Source: Lepidonotus clava | Taxonomy: Eukaryota > Annelida > Polychaeta > Phyllodocida > Polynoidae | Length of the DNA stretch: 64,000 nucleotides | Direction of reading: 5' to 3' | Assembly: GCA_936440205.1 (NCBI GenBank) | Contig: OW387150.1 | Span: 34,519,795-34,583,794, forward strand | Shown: positions 25,601 through 38,440 of the stretch, piece after piece | Layout: every line of letters begins with the position of its first letter | Position numbering within the stretch: position 1 is the first letter of the stretch | Made by a program: the position numbers and the translations under genes | Notes under the pieces: generated by a model | What the model was told of the DNA's origin: nothing | Seen by the model: the letters and a program-made list of their open reading frames with translations, nothing else | Databases searched by the model: none

Positions 25601-28600
25601 AAAAAGATAGTGACAAGGGACAGGGCCATTTCTTAAATTCGACATGGGACATGGCTCTGAACTGAGTTATAGTGACAAACGACAGTGCCGTTTTTTAAAT
25701 TCGACACGGGACATGGGAACCCCCCATCTATACCCCCAGTACTGTAGTACTATCAAAATAGCCACCACAGATACCGGACCCAGGGCAGGGGTCCGGATAG
25801 TTGTAGACTTCTTGTTATCTGTGGAAGACGCCATTACAGCTGTTGAAATATAATTGAATAAACTGGTTCATTGATTGATTGACTTTTATGTATTTATCTT
25901 TTTTTAAAAATCCATTCCTTTATATATTCATGTATCTATTCTATATACACCCTTTTATAAAGTCCGTTTTCTGTACATACAAAGTCCGTGAAATATTTTT
26001 CGATAATTTATGAGAAAGTAATCCACTCATGTGGTAATATAATTATAAATCAGATCAAAACCAGGTTATCTAAAGTACTGGGTTACATGAAGTCGTTAAA
26101 ACCATGATCTCCCCCTTGTCATACTGGGTTTTGTTTTCCCCAAAGCTCTAACTTCTAAAAAGTCAGCTCTCACTGAGAGGCAGTCGTTCACCCTGTTTAA
26201 CGTCTCGCCCGTTTCCCCCCAGATGGCGACTCTGCAGCAGGACCTGCTCGACCTCAAGTTCCCCAAGCCGCAGGACGTTGGCGACCTGCTGCACCGATAC
26301 CACAAGGAGGTCAGTTTATTTTGTTTTAAATGTCAGGCCTGAAAAGAGGGTGCTACACCGATGGCAAGCCAAAGGGGAAAGAAATAATAAGATGACAAGT
26401 TCGTGACTTGATTACAGTATATCTTTTTCAAATTGAGTACATACATGTGAACTTACAACTTTTGCGATCTTTTACAGCAGAATTTGATGACATTTTGTGA
26501 ATTTTCAATACATACTACATAGCTTTTGTTTGATTTAGTGACACATCACATGTGAAAGTCAGCATTTTCTGCTGTTAGGGAAGTCTTGCTGTCATGCTGC
26601 AAGTTGATCCTAACATATATAAGGAGTTTGTAAGGATGTCCTTGCTGGGCAACATCATCCATATGTTTGAGGGTAACTCAGTGCCTATTTATCCTGAGCT
26701 ACCACTGATCTGTAATTCACCCACATACTGAAGTAACAACTGCTCTGTAATCTGTTTAAGTGTAAGAGCCCATCTGACAAGGAGTTCGTGCTGGCCCCGC
26801 TGCGGGGTGATATCGACCGGCTGTTTAAGGGCGAGTCGGTGGAGCAGATCATGGAGGACCTGGAGAAGGAGGGGTCCGAGTGGGCCACGAAAAACCTACA
26901 GACACTACAGAAAATGGTAGGTTATTGGGAGCTGAGTACATGAACCCACACTGATCTGATACTGAATATACTGAGTTTTCACATAACAACAGGGTGCCAA
27001 CAGCACAGGGAAAACTGGAAAAATGGCACCAAAAATAATCCTTGACAGGGAAAACACAGGTAATTTCATTTGGCCAGGTTCTGAAATTCCTGATTCTCAA
27101 GGTAGTAGAGAATTCTCTTTTTGTTGTTAGGTTGTCCAATTTTTTTCCTCACCCAGAAGCTTTTAAATTTGAACAACTTGCTGGATATGACACATGGAAA
27201 AAATTGCCATGGGACAGGGAAATCTCAGGAAAAACACAGGGAGGCTATGCAGAACTCACACTGAACTGCTACTGAATAGATACTGAGTGTACGTTATACA
27301 TCATGGAGGGTTTGAAGGACAACACCTAGAAAATCGAAGGTATCCGAATTATCAGAGCGGGCCACACAACACCTACATACATTAGAGAAAATTATTGGTT
27401 GATTAGAACGCATACTGATTCGTTACTGAATTCATATTGAATTTAGACATCAACTTAAGATCATGGAAGAGTGGGCCACGACACACATCGTGGCTCCTTA
27501 AGTTTGGCTACATATTCTTGATTCTATTTGAGAAAGGATATGACATTAAGAATTAAGTGTATGTTGTTATTATAAAACTAAATAGATACGAAGTTATTTG
27601 GAGGCCTAAAAAATCAAGACTGTAAGTCGGTAGGATTCTGTCATCCATGCACAAAATTACTCAGATAACTAGTATTAGTAATAAAAGGAGCATTTGGTGG
27701 TCGTATAGACCTTGTGCAGATGTGGTCACGTGACCACATTTTGGTGATCACCATGTGCTCTTCAAGACCATGTGGCTGTGTAATAAATCTAGAAATCATG
27801 AGTTGTACGGGATAAAAGTTATTTATTATGATATCATAGGATAATTTGAAAAACATATAACAAAAATAACTGCTCTATGTATTTGTGAATTGTTAATTTA
27901 AGGATTCTAATTTGATCACCAAGATGGCGCCCACTCCCTTTCTGGCTGTTGTGATGTCATCTGCACAACGTCTATACTACCAGAGGAAAACTTGAAAGAG
28001 CTGAACATTACATGCATGGTTTAAAATATGACCAAATGTCTAAAATTTCTAAGGCTAAAATAATTTATTCTAAATGTATCTGGTTACCTCCTTGCTTGTA
28101 ATATAGCCATAACCTATTTCTTCCTCTCCAGTCGCCCACGTCCATGAAGATCACGTTACGGCAGGTGCGGGAAGGCGCCAACATGAGTCTACAAGACGTG
28201 CTGCAGATGGAGTACCGCATGAGCCAACGGTGTATGGCCGACCACGACTTCTACGAGGGGGTCCGCGCAGGTCAGTATTATATACTCTGTATGTCCCTAT
28301 GGTTATAATACCGCATGAGCCAACAGTGTATGGCCGACCACGACTTCTACGAGGGGGTCCGTATTATACACTGTATGTCCCTATGGTTAAAATACTGCAT
28401 GAGCCAACAGTGTATGGCTGACCACGACTTCTACGAGGGGGTCTGCGCAGGTCAGTATTAGACACTCTGTATGTCCCTATGGTTATAACACCGCGTGAGC
28501 CAACGGTGTATGGCCGACCACGACTTCTATGAGGGGGTCCGCGCAGGTCAGTATTATATACTCTGTATGTCCCTATGGTTATAATACCGCATGAGCCAAC

Positions 28601-30033
28601 GGTGTATGGCGGACCACGACTTCTACGAGGGCGTCCGTGTCGGTCAGTATTATACACACTGTATGTCCCTATGGTTTTAATATCACATGAGCCAACGGTG
28701 TATGGCCGACCACGACTTCTACGAGGGCGTCCGTGTCGGTCAGTATTATACACACTGTATATGTTTATGGTTATAATACCACATGAACCAACGATGTATG
28801 GCCGACCACGACTTCTACGAGGGGGTCCGCGCAGGTCAGTATTATATACTCTGTATGTCCCTATGGTTATAATACCGCATGAGCCAACGGTGTATGGCCG
28901 ACCACGACTTCTACGAGGGGGTCAGTAATACAAACGCCTATGTTCTGAGAGGCTTTTATTAAACCTTTCCACTCGCCAGATGCTGTGAGGCATAACCAAC
29001 AAATACACACTTGATGCATGGAGGCATCCCCACGTAAGAACGCCAGATGCATTGGGGCATCTTTTCCATATTATGTCATGATAGTGGATCTAATGCTAAT
29101 TATAATGGATCAAATAACAATTACTGTTTCAATACACTGAAAAACCCATAACCTGGTATGTCTAACAATAAAAAGGAAGAGAATTATTAGTGTTTTATAT
29201 TTCTTTTAAAACTTAAAATATAGGTCTAGACAGGGTAATTGTGCGTTATGTGGCATCTTTTTAGACTATTTATTATAGTAGATATAAAAAATATTTTAAA
29301 ACCTGAACGAAATGTTGGTGGCGTATGGAAAGGGTTAACACATGAAATATAAAGCATGAATAAACTGTGTAAGGCTGCACTTAATTATCTTTGATGGTGT
29401 TCCCCAGAAATTATGTTGACAATATCAATGCTACCCGACAATATCAATGCTACCTATTCAACAGTAAATGTTGGTTTCAATTCTCCCAACCACAGATAGC
29501 CAGATTTGTGAGTTTTACCTGCAGGTTAGCTTATAACAGGATGCATGCTGGGTAATATATCGACAAAATTCAAGGCTTTAGTATAGAAATTTGCATGAAT
29601 TGTGTCATTATTTGTAGATTAACATTTTGAAAAACTAGCCACCACTATTTTCAAAATTAAGATCGATATACAGAAATATTTTCTGATTTGTTTGAAAATT
29701 CATTAATTGTAGATTAATATAAAGCAGATATTTGCTTATTTTCTATAAGTTTTCCAGGAATTTTCTAGACAAAATAAGTCAACATTAGCCTGTAGGTAAT
29801 TAAAACTCTATGAATCAGCTATCCGTGGTAGGGAAAATTGACTTCATCTACCTTCAACACACTACCTTAGTCTCATCCATTTTCACATTCACAGTACCTC
29901 CATCTTTGTTACAGTGCTGGTGGACAAGGACCAGAGCCCCAAGTGGAAGCCCAAGACACCAGAGGGCGTGACGCAGGAGAAGGTCGACTGGTACTTCTCT
30001 CCACTCGATGCCGACAAAGACCTTGTACTCTGA
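19269..30033 (+). CDS. HIBCH: 3-hydroxyisobutyryl-CoA hydrolase, mitochondrial (HIBCH), complete
   Basis: Cleaves CoA from 3-hydroxyisobutyryl-CoA in mitochondrial valine breakdown. Crotonase fold. Coding exons: 19269-19324, 20393-20432, 20962-21093, 21521-21605, 22008-22088, 22511-22563, 23975-24053, 24616-24761, 26223-26309, 26761-26916, 28132-28270, 29915-30033; phases all agree, giving 390 aa (human 386). The first 35 residues are rich in Arg/Leu and poor in acids, as expected of a mitochondrial transit peptide. Hallmarks: [17 protein letters not shown] (about 54-70), oxyanion-hole [11 protein letters not shown] (about 94-104), [28 protein letters not shown] with catalytic Glu172 and Asp180 (human E169, D177), [11 protein letters not shown], and C-terminal [10 protein letters not shown]. 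No breaks. A junction minisatellite follows the 28132-28270 exon and a long hairpin lies in the 3' UTR. Confidence 0.97.
22185..22320 (+). repeat. Dispersed repeat family C, copy 2
   Basis: CAGAGATGCCATTTTTCCTA and following sequence match the block at 12461-12610 with scattered changes. HIBCH intron 5. No coding content. Confidence 0.55.
23310..23843. mobile_element. Longer DNA element, CAGGGATGTAAG-end family (534 bp)
   Basis: Left end CAGGGATGTCAG, right end CTGACTTACATCCCTG. TTCATA abuts both ends (23304-23309 and 23844-23849), a perfect 6-bp target duplication. The inside repeats TCAGATT/GTCTGA motifs and has no transposase-like ORF, so it is non-autonomous. It fills much of HIBCH intron 6 ahead of the 23975 exon. 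Confidence 0.8.
25295..25400 (+). repeat. Long G runs in HIBCH intron 8
   Basis: Three runs of about 8-17 consecutive G lie within about 110 bp (near 25295, 25328 and 25388). Such runs recur through the window (33750, 40163, 40514-40561, 59050, 61995, 62290; C runs near 34608 and 41108). Exact lengths may be sequencing-limited. They can form G-quadruplexes. Confidence 0.8.
25483..25736 (+). repeat. Dispersed repeat family E (TTAAATTCGACATGCGACATG), copy 1
   Basis: Several internal subrepeats of about 55-60 bp, each with TTCTTAAATTCGACATG and GACATGGG variants, opened by TAGACCCTTAAAATCGACAG and closed by CCCCCCATCTATACCCC. Related blocks lie at 46155-46362, 46955-47185 and 62499-62590. HIBCH intron 8. 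It looks like a mobile element with an internal satellite. Confidence 0.7.
28212..28930 (+). repeat. Exon-junction minisatellite, 96-bp unit, at the HIBCH 28132-28270 exon
   Basis: The unit joins the last 59 nt of the exon (from TACCGCATGAGCCAACGG) with the first 37 nt of the intron (GTCAGTATTATATACTCTG). Donor-like GTCAGT sites lie at 28271 (true), 28451, 28547, 28643, 28739, 28835 and 28921. One further copy, near 28360, has lost its donor. The step is 96 bp apart from a 12-nt loss. Because 96 is a multiple of 3, all copies keep the same frame, but read-through from the true exon meets TAA within the first intron part. Copies differ by substitutions. Confidence 0.93.
29478..29840. mobile_element. 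Inverted-repeat element family F (about 363 bp)
   Basis: The ends TCCCAACCACAGATAGC and its inverted partner GCTATCCGTGGTAGGGA bound an AT-rich block without an ORF. Similar left ends occur near 6234 (PHF14 intron) and near 35523. The last two also share CTGCAGGTTA next to the end. It lies in the last HIBCH intron, about 75 bp before the final exon. Confidence 0.65.
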
Positions 30034-30404
30034 ACATGACAGTCCCCGCCAACACTCGGCACCGACAAAGACCTCATGCTCAGAGTTCTGGCTAGTGAAG
30101 ATTAACATTATCAGTTAACAAGGTTCCACCTGGAACATCAGCCAAGTTTAGAGAGGATTAATTTGTCAGGAATGTGTGGGATCCCTATGAATAACGACAT
30201 GGGCATGGATAGGTTGAGTGATACAGGAAAGTGAATGTAGGTTGATAAAATAGAGCCAGGACAACCTAAGAGCCAAGGATAATGTTACACTTTCCAATAT
30301 CACCATCTGCATATTCAGTGAATATATTGTATTTTGCACCTGTTAAAAAACAATGGTGATAGAAGGATGATACATTCTGCTTTTACTTTATAACTCTGTA
30401 CAAC

Positions 30405-30589
30405 TATAGACCTTTTTCATTAGGGTGTGGCGCCCCCTGGTGAAGTAAATGGAACCAATGGTTTAGGTCATTTTCCATAGTTAACCTATATGGAGTGAAG
30501 CATATAGGTTAACTATTGGAAATGACCTAAACCATTGGTTCCATTAACTTCACCAGGGGGCACAACACTCTTTATGGAAAAGGTCTATA
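30405..30589 (+). repeat. Near-perfect hairpin in the HIBCH 3' UTR
   Basis: Left arm 30405-30492 and right arm 30501-30589 are inverted copies with few mismatches around an 8-nt loop (GAGTGAAG). The outermost bases are TATAGACC and GGTCTATA. It lies between the HIBCH stop (30031-30033) and AATAAA at 30609-30614, so the mRNA would carry a stem of about 88 bp. The origin is probably a foldback DNA element. Confidence 0.9.
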
Positions 30590-30608
30590 AGACAGTTACA
30601 AAAAGTAT

Positions 30609-30614
30609 AATAAA
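30609..30614 (+). terminator. Likely HIBCH polyadenylation signal
   Basis: First AATAAA after the HIBCH stop, 576 bp downstream and just past the hairpin. Other AATAAA hexamers follow (for example near 30773), so cleavage may be multiple. Confidence 0.45.
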
Positions 30615-33500
30615 GTATTTTGTTAAACGGCCGGCAGATGAGGCACATATCATGATAGTTATGGGCAATTTATATTAGAAACTGTGTGATACTATAAGAA
30701 TTATGCCAAGTAATGACACTATGTGTCATATGGCATACGTTTACTTTTTTTAACTTTTGTTTCCACATACAAAATAAAACAGGAGATCCTTTTATTCAAT
30801 GAAATCAATATATTGTATTGATCATGAGTTTAAGGAAGAAAAAATCTTCCAGTCTGTACTTATAAGTATTCTTATATGCTCAGGGCTTGGGCGTAGCACA
30901 TGGCATAATTAAGGGTAAAGATTCCATAGATATGCTTAGTTTATTGCTGCGGTTGTGCTCGCAATACGATGTACAGATTTAGGGGTAGTTAAGTGGTTAT
31001 GCTATATGCTACCGGTCAGTGTAATACATTACCGGTGAGGGTGGACACTCTAGTATTTGTGAACGTGAGTTTCCCGCACTCTGATTGTGATTGAGTTATT
31101 AGTTCCTACCAAAGGGTGACGGTTAAACATTACACAGCAATGTATGTATATTACTCGTGGTTAGGGTCCGTGAGGCTCAAAATGAACCGTGCTGCTAAAT
31201 TTCAGGTTATCATAATCAACATAGGACTAGAGAATTCCAGGTAACTAATAATAATTTTAAGTCACGTTGCATAGAGGATAAACTGCCATGCCTTAAAGTA
31301 ATAAAGCAGAGTAGGGAGTTTCAAAGACGATGGTGCATCTCGATATGCATATCTAACATCTAGTCATATGTAAGACAAGGGCAAAATTTGGGAAAGCTAT
31401 GTAAATAGTGATTATTAATAGGTAATTTTTATTCGAAATAAAGTACAAAAGCTGAGGTGAAAGATAAGTTATGTAATGTAAACTCTATTAACATTACTTC
31501 AAACATTGTGAGAGCTTCCAAATACGAACCTGACTTTTAAAACGAACCTAAATCATTTTTTGTATAATTAGATAAGTGAAGGTCGGCGAATATGAGACTA
31601 TGTATGGGAAATAAAGAAGTCGTATAATAAAACAAATTGCCGTTGTTTTTTTTTGACCAGATTATCAGTTGCTGTTAGATTTATTCCGTTTATTACTTCT
31701 AAGAACAACTGTCAATATCCCATCTTTTTATTATATCTCAGAGTATTAATTTCAAGGAATCAAAATTTCAAAATTGTGTTGTGATATTTGAAAAAAGGAA
31801 ATACCATGTCCTCATGTTCTTATCAAGTCATGAGCATAACCGTTTGACCTATTTGTCACTCTACTAGACTCCCCTGACGCATTAGTAACTACACGTACAT
31901 AGAATATATAAGATACCGTTACAAAGAAGCAAATATTGTGTTGAGTGTACAGGGTGGACCATACACCGCCCACCCCTGTACTACTCGATATGCCGACAGG
32001 TTCAATATTATGTCTGGGGCCGCAGGGCTTTGCGCCATGGTCCTGTAGACCTATGCACCACGAAAGGGTGACTTTAAAAGTTATGGAAAAAGGCATTTTT
32101 TCACAACTATAACTTTCTAGGTAAATGTGCTACAGTATTACTTCATATACCATAGGATTCAGAATTAATTGGACAATGCATCCAGACTTGTTTTGTAAAA
32201 CATATCATAGAATGAAAACGTTCTATTTAGAACCAAAATTGGAAAAACGAAAAAAATGTTTACAATTACAAGTATAATGTAACGTTTGTGATAATGTGAA
32301 AATAAATTTATTGGGCATATCTGTCTTTACTTTAAGATCACAACGCTGTATAATTTTAGTGGTTGTTATCCATAATTTTGCAGTTAAATCTTTAAAAATT
32401 AAAAATGGCCAAAAAGTGCAAAATTTAATGATTTCAGAGATTCTCTATGGGGATTTACTATAGGATTTGGTTGTAAATATGAAAATTTGTGATATGAAAG
32501 GTCTTTTGTGCATCAAATCAAATCATCGTTGTATAACCACTTAAAGGAAAGACAATAATGTCTTCTTCACCCTCAGGTATCCAATAAATAAATCTAAAGT
32601 TCCTATGGTGTGATTCACATGCTGCATAAATGGCTGTAAAACGATGAAAAAGTCAACCTTTCTTAGAGCATGTGTCTATAAGCCCCAACCTGCTACAGAC
32701 CCCCGCGTAGGGCCCAAGGAATTCGTTGCATTCCTGCTGGGGTTGAGACCTTTGCCCACATGCGGTGGTCAATATGAATACTGCCTCAGGGCATGGAGTG
32801 TAATGAAAGGTCCACTACGGGTTTGGACGTAGTGCTCAGTTTTGATCCTGAACTCACAACAGAAGATTTGAATTGAATAAATCTTACTCTTTTTTTTATA
32901 ATGGTCCTTTTTAAATTCTCTCAGTCAAGAATCCACATACGAGCATTTAGTACATTAACCACTCTTTAGCATCACCTCTTACTTCACCTCATGGAACGGT
33001 AACATAAGATATATTCCTTTAGTATCTTCTTGTATAATTCTTTTGAAGTTGGCTCTAATCTATTTTATTGGATATTGTAGAAAAGGTTGACTAATATTGA
33101 TTCCTTTTGTCCTTTTAGTGGGATTGGCCACAATTAAACACCAGATAGGTCTATACCTAAAATAAAGTAAAACAGAAAACCGCAATAGGAATATCCCATT
33201 GTTAAAGTGAAAGCAAACATTTCTAGCGATAAATTAAAACGTACTTAGATATACAGATAAAAGAAAACTTGTCTTTATTCAGTATAATCAGTCTTTCGTA
33301 TGGATGAACATGTAGGTAGGTACATACATGCAAGGAAAGTAATTAGTTAAAAAAAGATAACCAAAAAATAAGGAAGTAAATGTAACAAATCCGTGGATAT
33401 TTGAATGAAGGTTTATGTGGTCATGATCAGGTACAGTATATGGCGCAATATCTGAAAAAGAGGATTTATTACATATCTGATTTTATAAAAAGCAACGATA
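30615..33500. other. Gene-poor spacer after HIBCH
   Basis: AT-rich DNA with only short ORFs that match no family. I see no exons, RNA genes or clear repeats in this stretch. Confidence 0.5.
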
Positions 33501-33787
33501 TATTGTATTCTTCTATCTCGATGTATTGTTTATCATGGAAGACTAGGGGTAACTCTGAATGACTTTTTCAGAAATAAAAAAAATACGCTCAAAGAGCAAG
33601 TGACGCATGAAGATATATAGTTATCGTAACTACAATGATCGTGTTTGGCTCCATGTTAGAGCAGTACATTACACCTGTTGGTTTGTGTTCCTTACAGCTT
33701 ATAATTACGGCCAGGAGCCGTCCGTCTGTGGAGGGCTGGGGGCCCGGCGGGGGGGGGGGGGGGGGGGACACTCATTATTTGAATGTA

Positions 33788-34225
33788 GGTACCAACTACA
33801 GCAAAACGACAGCCCCACTTTTTGGGGATAGGAATATCTTGACAGCCCCGCCCTCTTTTTATGCTGTATCAAGGACAGTCCTTCTTAAAAGGGCATTTGC
33901 TACACACACACCCCCCTTTTTGGGGATGGGAATACTCTGAAAGCCCCCTCTTTTCAGGCTGTGTCAAGGACAGCCCCTCCAAAAAAAGCATTAATTTTAT
34001 CAAAATGTGCTTATCATTTTATATCTGAAATCAATGATTTAAGAAGCATTATGAAGTAATCGAATTACATACAATACATTTTTAATATAGTACAAAGGAT
34101 AGTATATCATTGACAGCTCCCTCAATTGATGGTCTGATCATTTGACAGCCCCCCCTTCTTTTTTTTAAAACCAAATTGGCGATTACCAGCTACAGCCCAC
34201 AGAGCTTCTGACCACAGTTGGTACC
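33788..34225. mobile_element. Inverted-repeat element family G, copy 1 (GGTACCAACT ends)
   Basis: Bounded by GGTACCAACT and AGTTGGTACC. The inside has repeated GACAGCCCC and CTTTTTGGGGAT motifs, two diverged copies about 95 bp apart. A run of about 19 G precedes it. The copy at 40197-40583 has the same ends and GCTGTC-rich interior. No ORF. Confidence 0.6.
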
Positions 34226-34824
34226 CATTTTTGGGCTGGCCCAAGCAAGAATATGATGTTATTATAACGTTATTATAATGTTCTGTTTAGTTCTGCTTTG
34301 GTTCTTGTTTTTTTGATGGCACCCAAAAAACGTCTTTAGAACCTAACGTTGCGACGTTGCACTGCAATGTTATTCTGACATTCATGTAACATCTTTTTTT
34401 TACATCATAATAACACTATTATAACATTCTTTATTAGTAAGGTCTCAACTTCACTAAAATAAGGTGTTATTGTAACATTCTTTGGTAGTAAGTATCAACT
34501 TTACCTAAAATAATATAACCTTTACGTGAAAATTGGCCAGGTTACAGACTAAACAAAAAAGTATGATGCAGTACGTGCTTGTTAAGTGACTGCTTGCCTG
34601 GGGAGTGCCCCCCCCCCCCCCCCAACCCTACATACAGTCTGTGGTCATTAAACCCCCGTCCCTACCCGCTCGGCCGGCCAGGTTTGACCAAACACTGGAG
34701 GGTCAGTAACGGTCACTCAATGGTCAGTGTAATGAGCAGGTAATCCCTATGGGGTGCAAGGTGTAAATGGTCAAAGATCCAGATTGAATAAGTTACCCGA
34801 GACATTCCTGGTTGTAAGCCTTAC

Positions 34825-35216
34825 ATTGTAGCGCACACATGCACACATTATGCATGCATGCATGCATACATACATACATACATACATACATGCATACATA
34901 CATACATACATACATACATGCATACATGCATACATACACACACATATGCACGCATGCACACATACATGCACACATTCATGCATGCCTGCACACACGCATG
35001 TACACACGCATGCATGCATGCACACACGCATGCACACACATACATACAATCACATACACATGCATATATGCACGCACATACACACACATGCACATACATA
35101 CATACATACATACATACATACATACAAACATACATACATACATACATACATAAATACATGCATGTACATGTTTACAAACACGCTCACACATATACACACA
35201 GATGTGTGTGTGTGTG
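34825..35216 (+). repeat. CATA/CATG/CACA microsatellite block
   Basis: About 390 bp of interleaved CATA, CATG and CACA repeats. Long ORFs in several frames and both strands are repeat translations only. A block rich in the complementary TGTA/TATG repeat lies about 900 bp away at 36090-36370. Confidence 0.95.
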
Positions 35217-36089
35217 TTTGATACCACTGAAAATTATTGAAACCGCAAACTACTTTTGGTGGCTAAAATAAGGTTCTGCAAATGCTACCTACCGCAAAGT
35301 GGAATATAGTTGTTTACACGTGCCGTCCCATAGGCCGACTGGTCACTCATGTGTAGTGAGTGGTGTAAGTGGCCACTGGTCAGTGAGTGGTCAGTGAGTG
35401 GTCAGTGGGGAGGTGCGAGGCACGGCTGGTTAGAATCTGATGGTGGCTGCCTCAGGTAACTCAGGTAGGTACGGGACCTACACAGGTAGCGTCTACAGAC
35501 CTTCATTTAACACACCCAATTCACCCTACCACGGATAGCCGATTTTCAGTATTTTAGGCACCTGCAGGTTAATCTGGTCCAATTCTGTCGACAAAAACAC
35601 AGGAAAACCTATAGAAAATATACAAATATTTGCAATATACCTAGCTATTGTGAATGAAATTTCAACCCGTCTTGAATGATAAAAATGAAAAATAGTCAAA
35701 AATAGTTTTCCATTATGTTAAACCACCAATCATGCCATAATTAATAAAAGAAAATCCTGTACTTAAGCATTATCATTTGCATATTTCCCAGCATGCATTC
35801 TGATCAAGGCTAACTTGAAGCTAGGTTAAAAAAAATCGGGCGAATATTGGCTGAGTTGTACGCCTTTTGTAAAAGACGGGGATGGCCCACAGGAACACTG
35901 CATGATGTATTGACTCCCAATAGGTAGTGGTGTACTTCCATTCATTGTTCATGAGATCAGGTGACTATGTATGATATGAAGTTCAAGTTGATATATGTTG
36001 GAAGTTAACAATAGAGTCTTTGTGATGTGCTACTGGCCTGCCCAAGCATGCTGCTCAGTGCATGCTGAGTCATTAAAATTGAGGATATA

Positions 36090-36163
36090 GTATGCATGTG
36101 TATATGTAAGTACACATGCATGAATGTATTATGCTCGTGTATGTATGTATGTATGTATGTATG

Positions 36164-36195
<32 letters not shown>

Positions 36196-36370
36196 CATAG
36201 AGATACATGTTATATATGTCTATGGCATGTATGAATGTGTGTGTATATGTATACATGTGTGTATGTATGTATGTGTGTGCATTTGTGCATGTATGTATGT
36301 ATATACGTACATGCGTACATATATGTATGTGTATATATGTATGTATACATGTATGTATTAATTTCTTATG
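36090..36370 (+). repeat. TGTA microsatellite block
   Basis: TGTATGTATG-type repeats with TGTGTG interruptions, in inverted orientation relative to 34825-35216. ORFs through it are artefacts. Confidence 0.95.
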
Positions 36371-38440
36371 TGTGCATATGCGTATTTATGAAGAAATATA
36401 TATCTATATATGATAAATATGCCTGTTCGTTAACTATATTAAATATATATATATATACATATATCCTAAGTATTATGTCAGGTGGAGCTGTGTGCTGCAG
36501 GCAGTGCCCGGGTACCTGGAGTTAATCCGCCCAGAGAGGATAATCCCTGTATGTAGTTGTAACAGTCAGATCTGGGAGAGATCTCCCCAGTACAAAGTCA
36601 CAGAAACACGCACACACTGGTTTCTGTCACTAGCAAAAAATGGCAGACCGCTATCCTGTGACTGCCAAGCGGGAATATTGTTGTTATTGGTTGGTTATTC
36701 CTTGGCTAATTTGTTAAAAATATGGTCAGCCTTATAAAGATGGCCTTCTAGGGATTATACCTTTACACAGAGATTTAAGGTTTATTTACATTGTTGTCGG
36801 TAACAAGAACAATAAGACTGGAGGTTGAAACATCACATGATGACATCATACATTAGTATGAATCAATAACGTATTCCCTACGGCACCTCCTTCTGATAAA
36901 GCTTAGAATGAGTCAGTTACTACGTCTGTTCACCGCATTAAATTGTGCGGTGCAATGGTGTAAACGGACCGGTCATTTCCTCTTTAAACCAGATCTTTCT
37001 AGTGTTTCCGTAAGGTAAACCATGAAGCTTAATATGGGTATAAATCTATCAAAAACCAAACCAGATATTCAATATAAAAGGGCCGGTGATTTAAATATAT
37101 AAATATATATAATATATTAGGAGTTTGCATCATCGATGGGTTTTACCAAGTTAAATATTTAAATACCAATTAAGAACAAGTAAAACATGTCCCCTAAAAG
37201 TAGGGGCGCATCTTTTAATTCCCCTTTCACTAAGTAAAACTTTATCGCGCCAGGGAGATGCGGTCCACCTCTATTTTCAAAGAAAAATGAGTTTTTATGT
37301 AAAATGAATGTAAAAAGCCATTAATAGTCAAAAATCCCCAAATGCCGCCTGCTTGACCACCTCTCCAGTTTGCCTCATGTAGCATGTAGACTGTCTGAGT
37401 GGCCCCTGCAGGGAGGTGGAGAGGGCTTGAGACGGCTAGTTAGTAACGTCAAGGGCCCTGTCTGCATCTTACAATGGCTAGTTAGGAATGTCAAGGGTCC
37501 TGTCCGCATGCCACCGTCTTTATAGGTGTTTGATCTCACACAAAACGTCCCACTTGGTTTCTTTTCCGGAGCATTGGTGTGTGATACTTGACCATGAGGG
37601 GCCACAATTAACTGTCAGAAAAAGGCCCTGAATGGGACCCCAGGGAGGGGTGGGGGACCCTCATATGGCCATAACGATGTATTGCTTGCCCTTGATTGTC
37701 TCCAAGAATCGGCATGCATGTTTATGTCGATTTAGGAATAGTTATATCCCCTGCCTCTATCATTTTTATTTTCATTTTCCCCCGGTCGCACACCTCTTTA
37801 TAAACGTAAAGGGATTATTTAGATGGTCAATAATTCTATTTGTGTTATCGTCTCATTATCTTCACCCTGGTTCAGGGCAATAGGAGTAAGTGCGGTACCC
37901 GTTTACAAAGGGTGACCAGGAGTAAGTAGTATAATAGATCCAGTGTTATAAAGGAGAGTTTGGGATGAATGACAGCCAGATAACGTCACAAATGACGGGA
38001 CATGGTCATTTTGAAATTATTTTTGAAATGTGCTAACATTAGACTGACCGGTATCTAAAATATGCGCAAAATCTCTCATTATCTTCAACTGGAAAAACAC
38101 ATGTAAAGTCCTGTAGATATTTGAATTTATGCTTTATAACTTCAATGACTCTTAAAACCAAGGGAAACTTTGATGATTATTACTAATGATAAACCTCTAA
38201 AAATATATTATTCTCTCTTGTGTCTTTCCTTCTGTGAATATCGGTCGTTGGAGACATTTCATTTCATTTACAGTTTTCTTTCTTTTCTACAGATTTGCAG
38301 TGGATCCCATGATGAACAAGATTAAGAGAAGTGACAACAAACAACATGGATATATACAGCACAATCTTTAACCATTTGTACAGAAATCTGCAATGAGATT
38401 ATTCCCTCAATTACTGTCACTGTCACAGATAGTGGCCAGC
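36371..38440. other. Spacer with a short two-copy repeat
   Basis: Mostly unremarkable. Near 37433 and 37477 a block with GCTAGTTAG, AATGTCAAGGG/AACGTCAAGGG and CCCTGTC occurs twice. An acceptor-like site near 38291 leads to no open exon. No gene is supported. Confidence 0.45.

Noticed and set aside
34771-35271. Many overlapping ORFs of 60-137 codons on both strands
   Set aside because: They are translations of CATA/CATG/CACA microsatellite (Met-His-Thr-Tyr or Cys-Val-Met runs), with no start context, exon partners or family features.
38292-38371. Exon-like stretch after TTCTTTTCTACAG
   Set aside because: No frame continues from a known exon in this phase; the HIBCH reading frame already ends at 30033 with a conserved C terminus.
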